The position numbers and the translations under genes were made by a program. From VRUE01 sp963703235 (GTDB lineage: Bacteria; Actinomycetota; Thermoleophilia; Solirubrobacterales; 70-9), in the NCBI GenBank assembly GCA_963703235.1, contig OY969802.1, forward strand, positions 1,612,001-1,676,000: a DNA stretch of 64,000 nucleotides. Reading direction: 5' to 3'. This document shows positions 35,152 through 44,187 of the stretch, one piece after another; the stretch's first letter is position 1; each line of letters opens with the position of its first letter. Below the pieces are notes generated by a model that was not told the DNA's origin, did no database searches, and saw only the letters and a list, made by a program, of their open reading frames with translations.

Positions 35152-38100
35152 ATGGCTGAGCGTGACTTCATAGCCGCTACGAAGCAACGAATCGTCGTCT
35201 TCGACGGCGGCATGGGCGCGACCCTGGAGCAGTTCGACCTGACGCAGGAGGACTACGGCGGCCTGGAGGGCAAATGCCACGAGGCGCTGGTCCTGAACCG
35301 CCCCGACGTGATCGAGGGCGTCCACGCCTCGATGATCGAGGCCGGCGCCGAGGTGGTCGAGACCGACAGCTTCCAGGGCTCGCGGCTGAAGCTCGAGGAG
35401 TGGGGCCTCGGCGAGCACACCCGCGAGGTGAACCTGAAGGCGGCGCAGATCGCCCGCAAGGCAGCGGGTGAGAACCGCTTCGTCGCCGGCTCGATCGGCC
35501 CCACCGGCTTCCTGCCCGCCTCCGACGACCCGACGCTCGGCGACATCTCCTTCCGCCGCCTGGTCGAGGTCTTCGCCGAGCAGGCGCGCGGCCTGGTCGA
35601 AGGTGGCGCCGACCTGATCATCGTCGAGACCGCCCAGGACATCCTCGAGGTGAAGGCCTCCGTCTTCGGCGCCCGCGAGGCCTTCGTGGAGACTGGCCGC
35701 ACGCTGCCGATCCAGACCAGCGTCTCGCTGCTGCCGCAGGGCGGCAAGATGCTGCTCGGCACCGACATCGAAGCGGTGCTGACGACGCTAGTGGCGCTGC
35801 GCGTCGACGTGATCGGGCTCAACTGCTCGACCGGACCCGAGGACATGCGCGACGCGATCCGCTACCTGGGCGAGCAGAGCCCGCTGCCGGTGCACTGCAT
35901 TCCCAACGCCGGCCTGCCCCTGCAGGGGCCCGACGGCGAGACGATCTTCCCCGAACAGCCGGAGCCGCTGGCGGCGACCCTGGGCGAGTTCGTCGAGCGC
36001 TACGGCGTCGGCATCGTAGGCGGCTGCTGCGGGACGACGCCCGAGCACATCGCCGCGATCCGCGAACGGGTCGTGGGCCGCGTGCCGGGTGAGCGCCCGA
36101 CGCCCGGACCGGTGCGCCTCTCCTCGATGATGGCCTCGACCCCGCTGGTGCAGGAGCCGCGCCCGACCCTGGTCGGGGAGCGGGTCAACTCGCAGGGGTC
36201 GCGCAAAGCGAAGGAGCTGCTGCTGGCCGACGACTACGACGGCCTCGTCCAGGTCGCCGAAGACCAGGTCCAGGGCGGCGCCCACGTGCTCGACGTCTGC
36301 GTGGCGCTGACCGAGCGCCAGGACGAGGACGAGCAGATGAGAACCGTGGTGGAAAAGGTCTCGCTGACCCAGCCGGCGCCGATCCAGGTCGACTCGACCG
36401 AGCCAGAGGTGATCGAGGCCGCGCTGGAGCAGATCCCAGGCCGGGCGATCGTCAACTCGATCAACCTCGAGGCGGGGCCCGACAAGGCCAACGTCGTCGT
36501 GCCGCTGGCCGTTGCGCACGGCGCAGCGCTGATCGCGCTGACGATCGACGAGGTCGGGATGGCGAAGACGGCCCAGCGCAAGGTCGAGATCGCGAAGCGG
36601 ATCCGTGACCTCGCCTGCGAGGAGCACGGCCTCGACCCCGAGGCGCTGATCTTCGACGCGCTCACCTTCACCCTGACCACCGGCGACGAGGAGTGGAAGC
36701 CCTCGGCGATCGAGACGATCGAGGGGATCCGCCGGATCAAGGCGGAGATCCCCGGCGTCAAGACCTCGCTCGGCGTCTCCAACGTCTCCTTCGGCGTCTC
36801 GCCGCGGCCGCGCGCCGTCCTCAACTCGGTCTTCCTCCACCACTGCGTCGAGGCCGGACTCGACCTGGCGATGGTCAACCCGAATCACATCACCCCCTAC
36901 AGCGAGATCTCCGACGAGGAGCGGGAGCTGACCGACGACCTCGTCTTCAACCGGCGCGAGGACGCGCTGGAGCGCTTCATCGCCCACTTCGAGTCGAAGG
37001 GCGAAGAGGAGGCCGAGGAGGCCGGCGACCCGACCGAGGGCATGGAGCCCGAGGAGGCGCTGCACTGGCACATCCTGCGCCGCAAGAAGGAGGGCGTCGA
37101 GGACTGGATCGACCGCTCGGTGGAGAAGATCGGCGCCGTCCCGACCCTGAACGAGGTGCTGCTGCCGGCGATGAAGGAGGTCGGCGACAAGTTCGGCGCC
37201 GGCGAACTGATCCTGCCCTTCGTCCTGCAGTCGGCCGAAGTGATGAAACGCGCCGTCGCGCAGCTGGAGAACTACCTCGACCGGATCGAGGGACACACCA
37301 AGGGCAAGGTCGTGATCGCGACCGTCTTCGGCGACGTCCACGACATCGGCAAGTCGCTGGTCAACACGATCCTCACCAACAACGGCTACACGGTGATCGA
37401 CCTCGGCAAGCAGGTCCCGGTCGACACGATCATCGAGGCCGCGGTCGAGAACGAGGCCGACGCGATCGGCCTCTCCGCCCTGCTCGTCTCGACCTCGAAG
37501 CAGATGCCGATCTGCGTCCAGGAGCTGCACCAGCGCGGGCACGAGTTCCCGGTGCTGATCGGTGGCGCCGCGATCAACCGCGACTTCGGCCGCCGCACGC
37601 TCTACCCGCACGGCAAGGAGTCCGACGACGTCTACGAGCCCGGCGTCTTCTACTGCAAGGACGCCTTCCAGGGACTCGACACGATGGACGCGCTGGTCGA
37701 CGACGAGGCACACGCGGCGCTGGTCGAGCGGATCCGCGCCGAGGCCAAGCAGCTGCGCGAGAAGCCGGTGGTGGTCGACGACGCGCCGCCGACCACCGAC
37801 GCCAGCGTCCGTTCGGCCGCCCGCACCGACAACCCGATCCCCGAGCCGCCGTTCCTCGGCGTGCGCGAGGTCGACGTCGACCTCGACCAGGTCTTCCCCT
37901 ACCTCGATCGCCACGTCCTCTTCAAGCTGCACTGGGGCGGCAAAGGCGTCAAGGGCGAGGCTTGGCGCGAGCTGGTCGAGGGCAACGGCGAGGAGGAGGG
38001 CTTCGCGCCGCGGCTGGAGCGGATGTGGCGCCAGCAGGACTACCTGCAGCCGCGGGCTCGGCTCGGCTACTTCCCCTGCAACGCCGAGGGCAACGAGCTG

Positions 38101-38688
38101 ATCGTCTTCGATCCGGAAGACCCCGAGCGCGAGCTGGAGCGACTGGTCTTCCCGCGCCAGCCCAAGCACGACCGCATCTGCCTCGCCGACTTCTTCCGCC
38201 CGCTCGATTCCGGCGAGCGGGACCTGGTCGCGCTGCAGGGCGTCACCGTCGGCCCCGAGGTGACCGAGCTGATCGAGCGGCTGGAGCGCGAAGGCGAGTT
38301 CGCCGAACAGCTCTTCGTGCACGGGCTCGGCGTGCAGGCGGCCGAGGGCCTGGCCGAGTGGCTGCACTCCGATATCCGCCGCGCCCTCGGCATCGACCTC
38401 GACCAGGGCCGCCGCTACTCCTGGGGCTACCCCGCCTGCCCGGACCAGTCCGAGCACGAGAAGGTCTGGCGCCTGCTCGACTTCGAAGAGATCGGCATGA
38501 CTCTCTCCGACGGCTACGCCGTGATGCCCGAGCAGTCGACCGTGGCGATCGTCGCCCACCACCCCCAGGCCGTCTACTTCGGCATGAAGTCGGGCTTCAT
38601 CCCCGAGCAGAAGGCGCCCGACGAGCTGATCGCCGGGACCGAGCGGGGCGGGGCGGTGCCACCCGAGCGGGAGCCGGTCGAGACGTAG
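35152..38688 (+). CDS. metH: Cobalamin-dependent methionine synthase
   Basis: 1178 residues, full modular enzyme. Residues about 10-310 are the homocysteine domain (VVETDSFQGSRL; zinc Cys in LNCSTG and GGCCGTTPEHI). About 330-610 is the methyltetrahydrofolate domain (TLVGERVNSQGSRKAKELLL). About 640-880 are the helical cap and B12 domain, with the lower-ligand His motif DVHDIGKSLVNTIL. About 900-1178 is the activation domain, with SAM-site features SWGYPACPDQSEHEK and YFGMKSGFIPEQKAPDEL. It remethylates homocysteine. It stands alone and ends 25 bases before a family A palindrome. Confidence 0.96.
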   Translation: MAERDFIAATKQRIVVFDGGMGATLEQFDLTQEDYGGLEGKCHEALVLNRPDVIEGVHASMIEAGAEVVETDSFQGSRLKLEEWGLGEHTREVNLKAAQIARKAAGENRFVAGSIGPTGFLPASDDPTLGDISFRRLVEVFAEQARGLVEGGADLIIVETAQDILEVKASVFGAREAFVETGRTLPIQTSVSLLPQGGKMLLGTDIEAVLTTLVALRVDVIGLNCSTGPEDMRDAIRYLGEQSPLPVHCIPNAGLPLQGPDGETIFPEQPEPLAATLGEFVERYGVGIVGGCCGTTPEHIAAIRERVVGRVPGERPTPGPVRLSSMMASTPLVQEPRPTLVGERVNSQGSRKAKELLLADDYDGLVQVAEDQVQGGAHVLDVCVALTERQDEDEQMRTVVEKVSLTQPAPIQVDSTEPEVIEAALEQIPGRAIVNSINLEAGPDKANVVVPLAVAHGAALIALTIDEVGMAKTAQRKVEIAKRIRDLACEEHGLDPEALIFDALTFTLTTGDEEWKPSAIETIEGIRRIKAEIPGVKTSLGVSNVSFGVSPRPRAVLNSVFLHHCVEAGLDLAMVNPNHITPYSEISDEERELTDDLVFNRREDALERFIAHFESKGEEEAEEAGDPTEGMEPEEALHWHILRRKKEGVEDWIDRSVEKIGAVPTLNEVLLPAMKEVGDKFGAGELILPFVLQSAEVMKRAVAQLENYLDRIEGHTKGKVVIATVFGDVHDIGKSLVNTILTNNGYTVIDLGKQVPVDTIIEAAVENEADAIGLSALLVSTSKQMPICVQELHQRGHEFPVLIGGAAINRDFGRRTLYPHGKESDDVYEPGVFYCKDAFQGLDTMDALVDDEAHAALVERIRAEAKQLREKPVVVDDAPPTTDASVRSAARTDNPIPEPPFLGVREVDVDLDQVFPYLDRHVLFKLHWGGKGVKGEAWRELVEGNGEEEGFAPRLERMWRQQDYLQPRARLGYFPCNAEGNELIVFDPEDPERELERLVFPRQPKHDRICLADFFRPLDSGERDLVALQGVTVGPEVTELIERLEREGEFAEQLFVHGLGVQAAEGLAEWLHSDIRRALGIDLDQGRRYSWGYPACPDQSEHEKVWRLLDFEEIGMTLSDGYAVMPEQSTVAIVAHHPQAVYFGMKSGFIPEQKAPDELIAGTERGGAVPPEREPVET

Positions 38689-38712
38689 GCGCGCCGGCGC
38701 GCGGGTCCTGTC

Positions 38713-38829
38713 GTCGGGGTGGGGTGTCCAACCCGCCGCTGGGTTTTTCGCCCCAGCGGGTGCGGCCGTCCGAGGATGGTGGCGGGCGAAAAACAGGACG
38801 CCGCGTCGGGTTGGACACCCCACCCCGAC
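38713..38829. repeat. Family A palindromic element, copy 6, between convergent genes
   Basis: GTCGGGGTGGGGTGTCCAACC pairs exactly with GGTTGGACACCCCACCCCGAC; the core has the full GCTGGGTTTTTCGCC and GCGAAAAACAGGACGCCGC. The flank GCGGGTCCTGTCGT is also found beside copy 1 (3011-3024). It fills the gap between metH and the convergent fusion gene and would act as a two-way terminator. Confidence 0.82.
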
Positions 38830-38849
38830 ACCACCCGCGCGAGGAGCGT

Positions 38850-41171
38850 CTACGCCTCGATGCGTTCGCGCGGGTCGCGCTGCTGGCCAGCTGGCTGGAG
38901 GCGGACCGGGGCGGATGAGAGGGCCTGGACGCGGAGATCGCTCCAGGTTAGGCCCTCTCGTACCAGCGCCGGGAGACCCAAAGCGACGGCCGTGGCGATC
39001 TCGACGGCTTGGAGGATCACTCCGTAGGCGAGGGCGTCGGCGGTGCCTATGCCGAAGCCGGTGTGGAGGACGCTGATCACGGCCAGCTGGAAGACGCCGA
39101 TGTTCGAAGGGGTCACCGGCACGACGGCGGTGACGTTGACGGCGAAGAGGACCGCGGCGGCTGCGCCGATGCCCGCCCGCCCACTCAGGCCGAGGGCCGC
39201 GAACAACGCCCAGCAGGCGGCGAGCTGGATCGCCCAGGCGCCCAGCTGAGCGGCTGCCGCGACGAAGCCCCGGCGCGGTTGACGGAAGATGGCCAGTCCG
39301 GCGCGTACCTGGATCAGCGCGTGATGCAGCCAAATGCCGAGCCGGGCCAGGCGGCCGTTGCCGTTGCGGCGGGTCAGGGTCGGCGCCACCAACACCACCA
39401 GGAGCAGGATCAGCGGGACGAAGCTGAAGGCGAAGAGCTTCTCGGTGCTCGAATGGAAGAGGTCGGTGCTGGAGACGATGATGACGCCGAGCAAGAAGAG
39501 GGCGACCAGATTCAGCATCGTCTGCGAGACCAGGGTGCCGAGCAGGACCGGAAAGGTCTCCCGCATGCGGCCGGTGCGGCGAGCGAGCGTCATCGCGCGC
39601 GCCGGCTCCCCCAGCCGCGCCGGCAGGGTTGCCGACATCAGCACGCCGATCATCGTCGCCGAGGTGACGTCGCGGCGGCGGACCGGGCGGTTGGGCAGCG
39701 CCGCCCGCACGATCCCGTACCAGGACGCGGCCCGGAAGAAGAGGGAGAGAGCCATCAGCGCGCAGGCGACGAGCACCCAGGTGACGTCGGAGCGGACGAT
39801 GCTGGAGAGCACCTTGTCGACGCCGATCTTCTGCGCGGCCAGCGCCGTCAGGCCGACGCCGAGCGCACCGGCGATGCCGAGCCCGGCGCGCCGGGCGATG
39901 CGACGCCGCCTGCTGCCGCCCCGGGCCAGCGGCGGATCGAGCGAGGGCAGCCGCTGCGGCGGGCTGGGAGGGCGGCCGTCGGCCGGGCGCACGCCGGCCC
40001 AGTGGGCGACGCGCTCTACCGCAGTCGCCGGAACGGGTGCCTCGATCGCCCGCTCGTAGACCGCGGTGACGCGATCGGCGACGTGCGGCCAGGCGTAGCG
40101 CCTGGCGCTTTCCCGGGCCGCTTCGCCCATCGCGGCGAGGCGCTCGGGCTCGTGGTGGGCCCGCTGCAGCTCCTCCGCAAGCCGCTGCGGATCGCCGGGC
40201 GGGACAAGGACCCCGTCGACCCCGTCGCTGACGACGTCGCTGTAGCCGGCGATCCCCGAGGCGATGACGGGCGTGCCGGCGGCAAAGGCCTCGGTCAGGA
40301 CCATGCCAAAGCTCTCGCCGGCGAGCGACGGGGCGCAGAGCAGGTCGGCCCCGTGCAGTGCCTCCCACAGGTGCTCCCCGGAAACCCGGCCGCGGGTGTC
40401 GATCCTCTGCATGGTCTCGGGGTTGGCCAGATAGCGGAGGACGTCCTCGCGGTCGGCCCCGATCACTGTGAGCCGGGCCGGGACGTGCTCGACCAGGGCG
40501 TCGAACGCGGTCAGGAGGACGGGAAGCCCCTTACGCTCCTCCGGACGGCCGACGAACACGACCCGCAGCTCGTCGCCGACGGGCTTCGGCGTCCTCGGCG
40601 CGGCGTCCACGTCGACGCCGTTGGGGACGATCTCGTAGCGGCCGCCGAACCAGCGACGAGCGGTCCAGGCGGCGGCCTCCGAAACCGCGATCCGTGCCGC
40701 GAGCCGGTTGAAGACACGACGAGCGCCGAGCGCCGAGGCGACGTGGTTGGGGATCGCCTTGGTCGAGTAGGCGTGAAAGGTGCCGACCACGGGCGCGCGG
40801 GCACCGAGCGCCGCGTTCCAGCCGACCAGCGGCACCAGCGGCTCGTGGACGTGGATGACGTCGTAGGCGCCCTCGCGCAGCTCCCGGCGCACACGCGCCA
40901 TACCCCCGCCCGGGGAGGCCGAGAGGTTGGAGACGGCTCCGTTGGCGCCGATGCCCACGGTGCGGCCAAGCGGCAGCAGATAGTCGGGGATCTCGTGCGC
41001 TTCGGGGGCGTCGCGGTGCAGCGCTCGGCTGAGCCGGCCGGGTGGGTCGACCGGGGCGAGCACGCGGACGCGATGGCCACGACCGAGGAGCTCCTCGGCG
41101 AGCGCCTCGACGTGCCGGTTCACGCCGCCCCGATAGCTCCAGGAATATGGCGAGACAAGGGCGATCCGCAC
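38850..41171 (-). CDS. Family 4 glycosyltransferase fused to a flippase-like (LPG synthase TM) membrane domain
   Basis: 773 residues from GTG at 41171 (MRIALVSPYSWSYRGG). Residues 1-390 are a PimA-like GT-B glycosyltransferase: GGVNRHVEALAEEL, VIHVHEPLVPLVGW, VPNGVDVD, FVGRPEERKGLPVLL and the nucleotide-sugar motif ESFGMVLTEAFAAGTPVIAS. Residues about 430-740 form a membrane domain with LFFRAASWYGIVRAALP, ATLPARLGEPARAMTLARR and VPVTPSNIGVFQLAVI, typical of the AglD/LPG-synthase-TM (UPF0104) family. The protein probably glycosylates a lipid and helps move it across the membrane. A TACCCT box nine bases before this GTG decides the start. Confidence 0.9.
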   Translation of the reverse strand: MRIALVSPYSWSYRGGVNRHVEALAEELLGRGHRVRVLAPVDPPGRLSRALHRDAPEAHEIPDYLLPLGRTVGIGANGAVSNLSASPGGGMARVRRELREGAYDVIHVHEPLVPLVGWNAALGARAPVVGTFHAYSTKAIPNHVASALGARRVFNRLAARIAVSEAAAWTARRWFGGRYEIVPNGVDVDAAPRTPKPVGDELRVVFVGRPEERKGLPVLLTAFDALVEHVPARLTVIGADREDVLRYLANPETMQRIDTRGRVSGEHLWEALHGADLLCAPSLAGESFGMVLTEAFAAGTPVIASGIAGYSDVVSDGVDGVLVPPGDPQRLAEELQRAHHEPERLAAMGEAARESARRYAWPHVADRVTAVYERAIEAPVPATAVERVAHWAGVRPADGRPPSPPQRLPSLDPPLARGGSRRRRIARRAGLGIAGALGVGLTALAAQKIGVDKVLSSIVRSDVTWVLVACALMALSLFFRAASWYGIVRAALPNRPVRRRDVTSATMIGVLMSATLPARLGEPARAMTLARRTGRMRETFPVLLGTLVSQTMLNLVALFLLGVIIVSSTDLFHSSTEKLFAFSFVPLILLLVVLVAPTLTRRNGNGRLARLGIWLHHALIQVRAGLAIFRQPRRGFVAAAAQLGAWAIQLAACWALFAALGLSGRAGIGAAAAVLFAVNVTAVVPVTPSNIGVFQLAVISVLHTGFGIGTADALAYGVILQAVEIATAVALGLPALVREGLTWSDLRVQALSSAPVRLQPAGQQRDPRERIEA

Positions 41172-41180
41172 GAAGTGCAA

Positions 41181-41186
41181 AGGGTA
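41181..41186 (-). promoter_or_regulatory. TACCCT -10 box of the glycosyltransferase fusion gene
   Basis: On the minus strand TACCCT is followed by nine bases and the GTG at 41171; the TTG at 41180 sits directly against the box and is therefore unlikely as start. Confidence 0.45.
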
Positions 41187-41255
41187 ATCGATGCGGCGGC
41201 ACCGCCCGCAACAAGGAAATCGGGCCCCCTTATGGCGAGCTGACAGCCCGGTAGA

Positions 41256-41495
41256 TCACAGCTGAGTGACGATCAATCCAAGGATCGCGACGATCATGCC
41301 GCCCCCCATTTGAAACATGGTCCGTTGCAGGGCGCTGCGAAGCTCGCGGTTGTCGTCGCGCAACGCGCTGATGTCCCTGACGATGCCGGCGCGCAGCTCA
41401 TGCACGTCCGCTTCGACGCGGTCGAACCGTTCATCCATCCAGCGGCCGAACTCGTCAAGGCGATCGTCTGTCCAGCTCTGTCTCATTGCCTCCAT
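41256..41495 (-). CDS. Short coiled-coil protein with C-terminal membrane anchor
   Basis: 79 residues: an acidic/aromatic N-terminus (DDRLDEFGRWMDERFDRVEADVHELRAGI), heptad-like coiled coil to about residue 58, then a membrane segment (GGGMIVAILGLIVTQL). This layout is common in small proteins of unknown function that oligomerise on the membrane. A second in-frame ATG nine bases later is an alternative start. It follows the next membrane gene by nine bases and is probably co-transcribed with it. Confidence 0.55.
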   Translation of the reverse strand: MEAMRQSWTDDRLDEFGRWMDERFDRVEADVHELRAGIVRDISALRDDNRELRSALQRTMFQMGGGMIVAILGLIVTQL

Positions 41496-41504
41496 GCCCC
41501 GAGC

Positions 41505-42848
41505 CTACGGAGATATTTCGCGCGTGTGTGACACGGAAGTGTAACTTTTTGTCTGGCTAGCCGGAGGGTGCTCTTTGGCGGCTGCATCGGCCCATGCAAA
41601 GCCAACGAAAGCCGCTAGATAGGCGGCTCCGATCTCCAGCAGCAGGGCGCCCGAGTCGTTGGCGACGGTCCCGACAAGCGTCGCGGCAAGCGCCCCGATC
41701 ATCCCCGCCCACATTGCGGGAACGCCGCTGAACCAGGCGGCGATGCGGTCGCGGCGCAGCCAGGCGACAACCGCCCCCGCCAGCACGAAGGGCAGGATCG
41801 CGAGCAGAAGCGGCCGCCCGAAGCTCTCACCCGCCTCGCGTAGGCGACGGCCGAGGACGGCGAGGACGTCGCCGCCGCTGTCGGCCTGCAGGACGGTCCG
41901 GGTGAGGTGGGCGTCGGAGCCGGTCAGCAGGTCCACGGCGGCGAGGAGCGCCAGCGCCGGCAGCGGCACCAGGAGGGCGAGCAGCGCCAGGCGGCGGCGA
42001 TCGACCAGGAGCGCAGCCGCTACCGCGGCACCGAGGGGCAGCACGATCGCGGCGCCGACGTCCGCGCCGTAGCGACCGTAGGCGAAGACGAAGGAGAAGA
42101 CGATCCCGACCGCGAGGAACGTGGCAGCTCCGCGCTGCGGCGCGGACCATCGCTGTGGACCTCGATCGGGTGGGGGCGCGGCAAAACTCGACAGCGCCGC
42201 GCCGGTCCCGGCCAATACCAGCACCACCAGCGTCGCCTCGAGCTCGTTGCCGATCCCGTAGAAGCGGTGCCCGGCGGCTGGGTTGGGGCCGACGAGCGAG
42301 AGCTGGATCAGCGGCGAGCCGGCGATCAGGTCGACCGAATGGGCGAGCACGGTGGCGCCGCAGCCAAAGGCCAGCGCCCGGTAGCCGCCGCGAGGGCTCG
42401 CGGCGGTGCCGGGGAACCCGTCGAACGCGGTGAGCGTCAAGGCCGCCAGCGCCGGGGCGCCGAGCATGACCAGCAGCCGTTCGGCGCCGACCGTCGGCTC
42501 CAGCGCTGCCCCGGCGAGGCAGAGCAAGGGCAAGTAGACGAGCGAAAGCGCGAGCAGCCTGGCGGCGGGAGGGCCCAGCCGCTGGCGAGACGCGGTGCGG
42601 CCGGCACGCACCCAATCGGTCGCCAGGGCCAGGCAGAACGCCGCCAGCCAGACCAGCAGGGTCACCCCGATCGCCGGCCCGCGGCGGTCGGCGACGTCCC
42701 AGAGGCGGTCGCCCGGCCCCGCGTCCCTCACCACCGCCAGCGGGTCGCCATGGAATCCGGCGCCGGCCAGGCGCAACCCCAGCAACACCGCGACCGCCGC
42801 TGCGGCCAGCGCAAGCGGCGCTATCGTGGGCCCGATGGCCGACCGCAC
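41505..42848 (-). CDS. Polytopic membrane protein, unknown function
   Basis: About 447 residues with about 11 membrane helices. A central loop contains NPAAGHRFYGIGNELEATLVVLVL, and later AYGRYGADVGAAIVLPLGAAV. The pattern recalls O-antigen ligase-like or phosphatidylglycerol-lysyl membrane proteins but no motif settles it. The start is uncertain: GTG at 42848 gives a good first helix but overlaps the divergent chdC start by 14 bases, while later starts would clip helix 1. The neighbours (lipid glycosyltransferase fusion) hint at an envelope role. Confidence 0.6.
   Translation of the reverse strand: MRSAIGPTIAPLALAAAAVAVLLGLRLAGAGFHGDPLAVVRDAGPGDRLWDVADRRGPAIGVTLLVWLAAFCLALATDWVRAGRTASRQRLGPPAARLLALSLVYLPLLCLAGAALEPTVGAERLLVMLGAPALAALTLTAFDGFPGTAASPRGGYRALAFGCGATVLAHSVDLIAGSPLIQLSLVGPNPAAGHRFYGIGNELEATLVVLVLAGTGAALSSFAAPPPDRGPQRWSAPQRGAATFLAVGIVFSFVFAYGRYGADVGAAIVLPLGAAVAAALLVDRRRLALLALLVPLPALALLAAVDLLTGSDAHLTRTVLQADSGGDVLAVLGRRLREAGESFGRPLLLAILPFVLAGAVVAWLRRDRIAAWFSGVPAMWAGMIGALAATLVGTVANDSGALLLEIGAAYLAAFVGFAWADAAAKEHPPASQTKSYTSVSHTREISP
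42822..42827 (+). promoter_or_regulatory. TATCGT -10 box upstream of chdC
   Basis: TATCGT is followed by seven bases and the ATG at 42835. It lies within the 5' coding part of the divergent membrane gene. Confidence 0.45.
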
Positions 42849-43539
42849 TTTCGCCAAGTTCAGCTTCTTCAAGATCGACCCCGAGTGGCGACGCCGCGAC
42901 GCCGACCTGCGCGACGCCGACAAGCGAGAGTTCCTCGCCGCCTGCGAGGACTTCGCCCTCGACCGCTCGCTGCGCGCCTACTCAACCATAGGCACGCGCG
43001 GCGACGTCGACCTCGTCCTGCTCAGCCAGAGCCCCAACCTGGAGGATCTACACACCTTCCACGTCGTGCTCGGCCAGAGCGGCTTGGCGAAGTGGGCGGA
43101 GACTCCCCACTCCTTCCTCTCGGTGACCAAACGCTCTCCCTACTCCGAGGAGGCGGCCCGTCCCGAGATCTGCGTCTCCGAGCGCAAGTACCTCTTCCTC
43201 TACCCGATGGTCAAGCAGCGGCGCTGGTACGGCCTGCCGGCGGAGGAGCGGCAGCGGATCATGAAGAGCCACATCGAGGTCGGCCGCCGCCATCCGGAGA
43301 TCACGATCAACACCTCCTACTCGTTCGGCCTCGACGACCAGGAGTTCGTGGTCGCCTTCGAGGGCGACGATCCGGGCGAGTTCCTCGACCTCGTGCAGGA
43401 GCTGCGCCCGACCGAGTCGAGCGCCTTCACCGAGCGCGAGAAGCCGATCTTCACCTGCGTGGCGATGTCGGTGCGCCGCGCGCTCGACGCGCTCGACGGT
43501 ACGGCGAGCGTTGCCGCCGGCGTTTCGGCCGCGGGCTGA
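42835..43539 (+). CDS. chdC: Coproheme decarboxylase (HemQ/ChdC)
   Basis: 234 residues of the chlorite dismutase fold. In Actinomycetota the enzyme turns Fe-coproporphyrin III into heme b, the last step of the coproporphyrin pathway. LYPMVKQRRWYGLP carries the catalytic Tyr and the Lys that binds propionate, and KSHIEVGRRHPEITINTSYSFGLDDQEFVVAFE carries the proximal heme His and the following strand. FLDLVQELRPTESSAF is also typical. It opens a plus-strand block of redox and Fe-S genes. Confidence 0.92.
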   Translation: MADRTFAKFSFFKIDPEWRRRDADLRDADKREFLAACEDFALDRSLRAYSTIGTRGDVDLVLLSQSPNLEDLHTFHVVLGQSGLAKWAETPHSFLSVTKRSPYSEEAARPEICVSERKYLFLYPMVKQRRWYGLPAEERQRIMKSHIEVGRRHPEITINTSYSFGLDDQEFVVAFEGDDPGEFLDLVQELRPTESSAFTEREKPIFTCVAMSVRRALDALDGTASVAAGVSAAG

Positions 43540-43605
43540 CCCCCCTCCGTTTCCCTACAAGCCTTTACTCGTACCCGTATGTGCCCGATAATGGGAGGCG
43601 GTTCG

Positions 43606-44148
43606 ATGACCGTAGAGGCCCTCAGCTACGCGATCGACGACCAGGACCGCCTGATCAGACTCGACAGCGGCTTCTACCGCTTCGCTGAAGAGAACGGGTG
43701 GGAGGAGGCCGGCACCAGCCTCGGCCGCTCGCTCTGGGACTTCGTCGCGGGGGACGACGTGCAAAAGCTGCAAAGGCTGCTCGTGCGACGGGTTCGCGAC
43801 GGCGTTCGCAGCGTCAAGCTGCCGTTCCGCTGCGACGGGCCCGAGATCAGCCGCGAGATGGACATCCAGATCATCGCTCACAGCTCCGGGCACGTAGTCC
43901 TATTTTCCGCCCGACTGCGCTCCGAGGAGGAGCGCGAGGAGCCGCAGCCCCTCTTCGACCCGAGCGCCGCGCGCGACGACCGCGAGTTCCTGCCGATGTG
44001 CGCCTGGTGCGACCGCTTCCTGGTCGAGGGTGAGTGGGTGGAGGTAGAGGAGGCGGCGAAGCGCCTGGAGCTGTTCCGGCGCAGCGAGATGCCGACCCTG
44101 GACCATGGCATCTGCCCGGCCTGCGACAAGACGCTGCTCGCCGCGTAG
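43606..44148 (+). CDS. PAS-like protein with C-terminal CxxC...HGICPxC zinc-ribbon-like motif
   Basis: 180 residues from ATG at 43606, with GGGAGG seven bases upstream. Residues 5-105 look like a PAS sensor (YAIDDQDRLIRLDSGFYRFAEENG, LWDFVAGDDVQKLQRLLVRRV). The C-terminus holds C132xxC135, then EGEWVEVEEA, then H167GIC170PAC173. This CxxC...G.W...E...HGICPxC arrangement is known from the ends of some PAS/GAF sensor kinases and response regulators, where no kinase is needed for recognition. Here it stands without a kinase. Four Cys and a His could bind zinc or a redox cofactor. Confidence 0.75.
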   Translation: MTVEALSYAIDDQDRLIRLDSGFYRFAEENGWEEAGTSLGRSLWDFVAGDDVQKLQRLLVRRVRDGVRSVKLPFRCDGPEISREMDIQIIAHSSGHVVLFSARLRSEEEREEPQPLFDPSAARDDREFLPMCAWCDRFLVEGEWVEVEEAAKRLELFRRSEMPTLDHGICPACDKTLLAA

Positions 44149-44187
44149 GCGGCTCGCGGCTTTCGTTCCCTATCCTTCCGCGTTCCA

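Noticed and set aside
35788..40368. A 1500-codon open frame on the minus strand across metH
   Set aside because: It is antisense to metH and runs into the glycosyltransferase gene in another frame; its translation is Asp/Arg/Leu-rich shadow sequence typical of GC-rich DNA.
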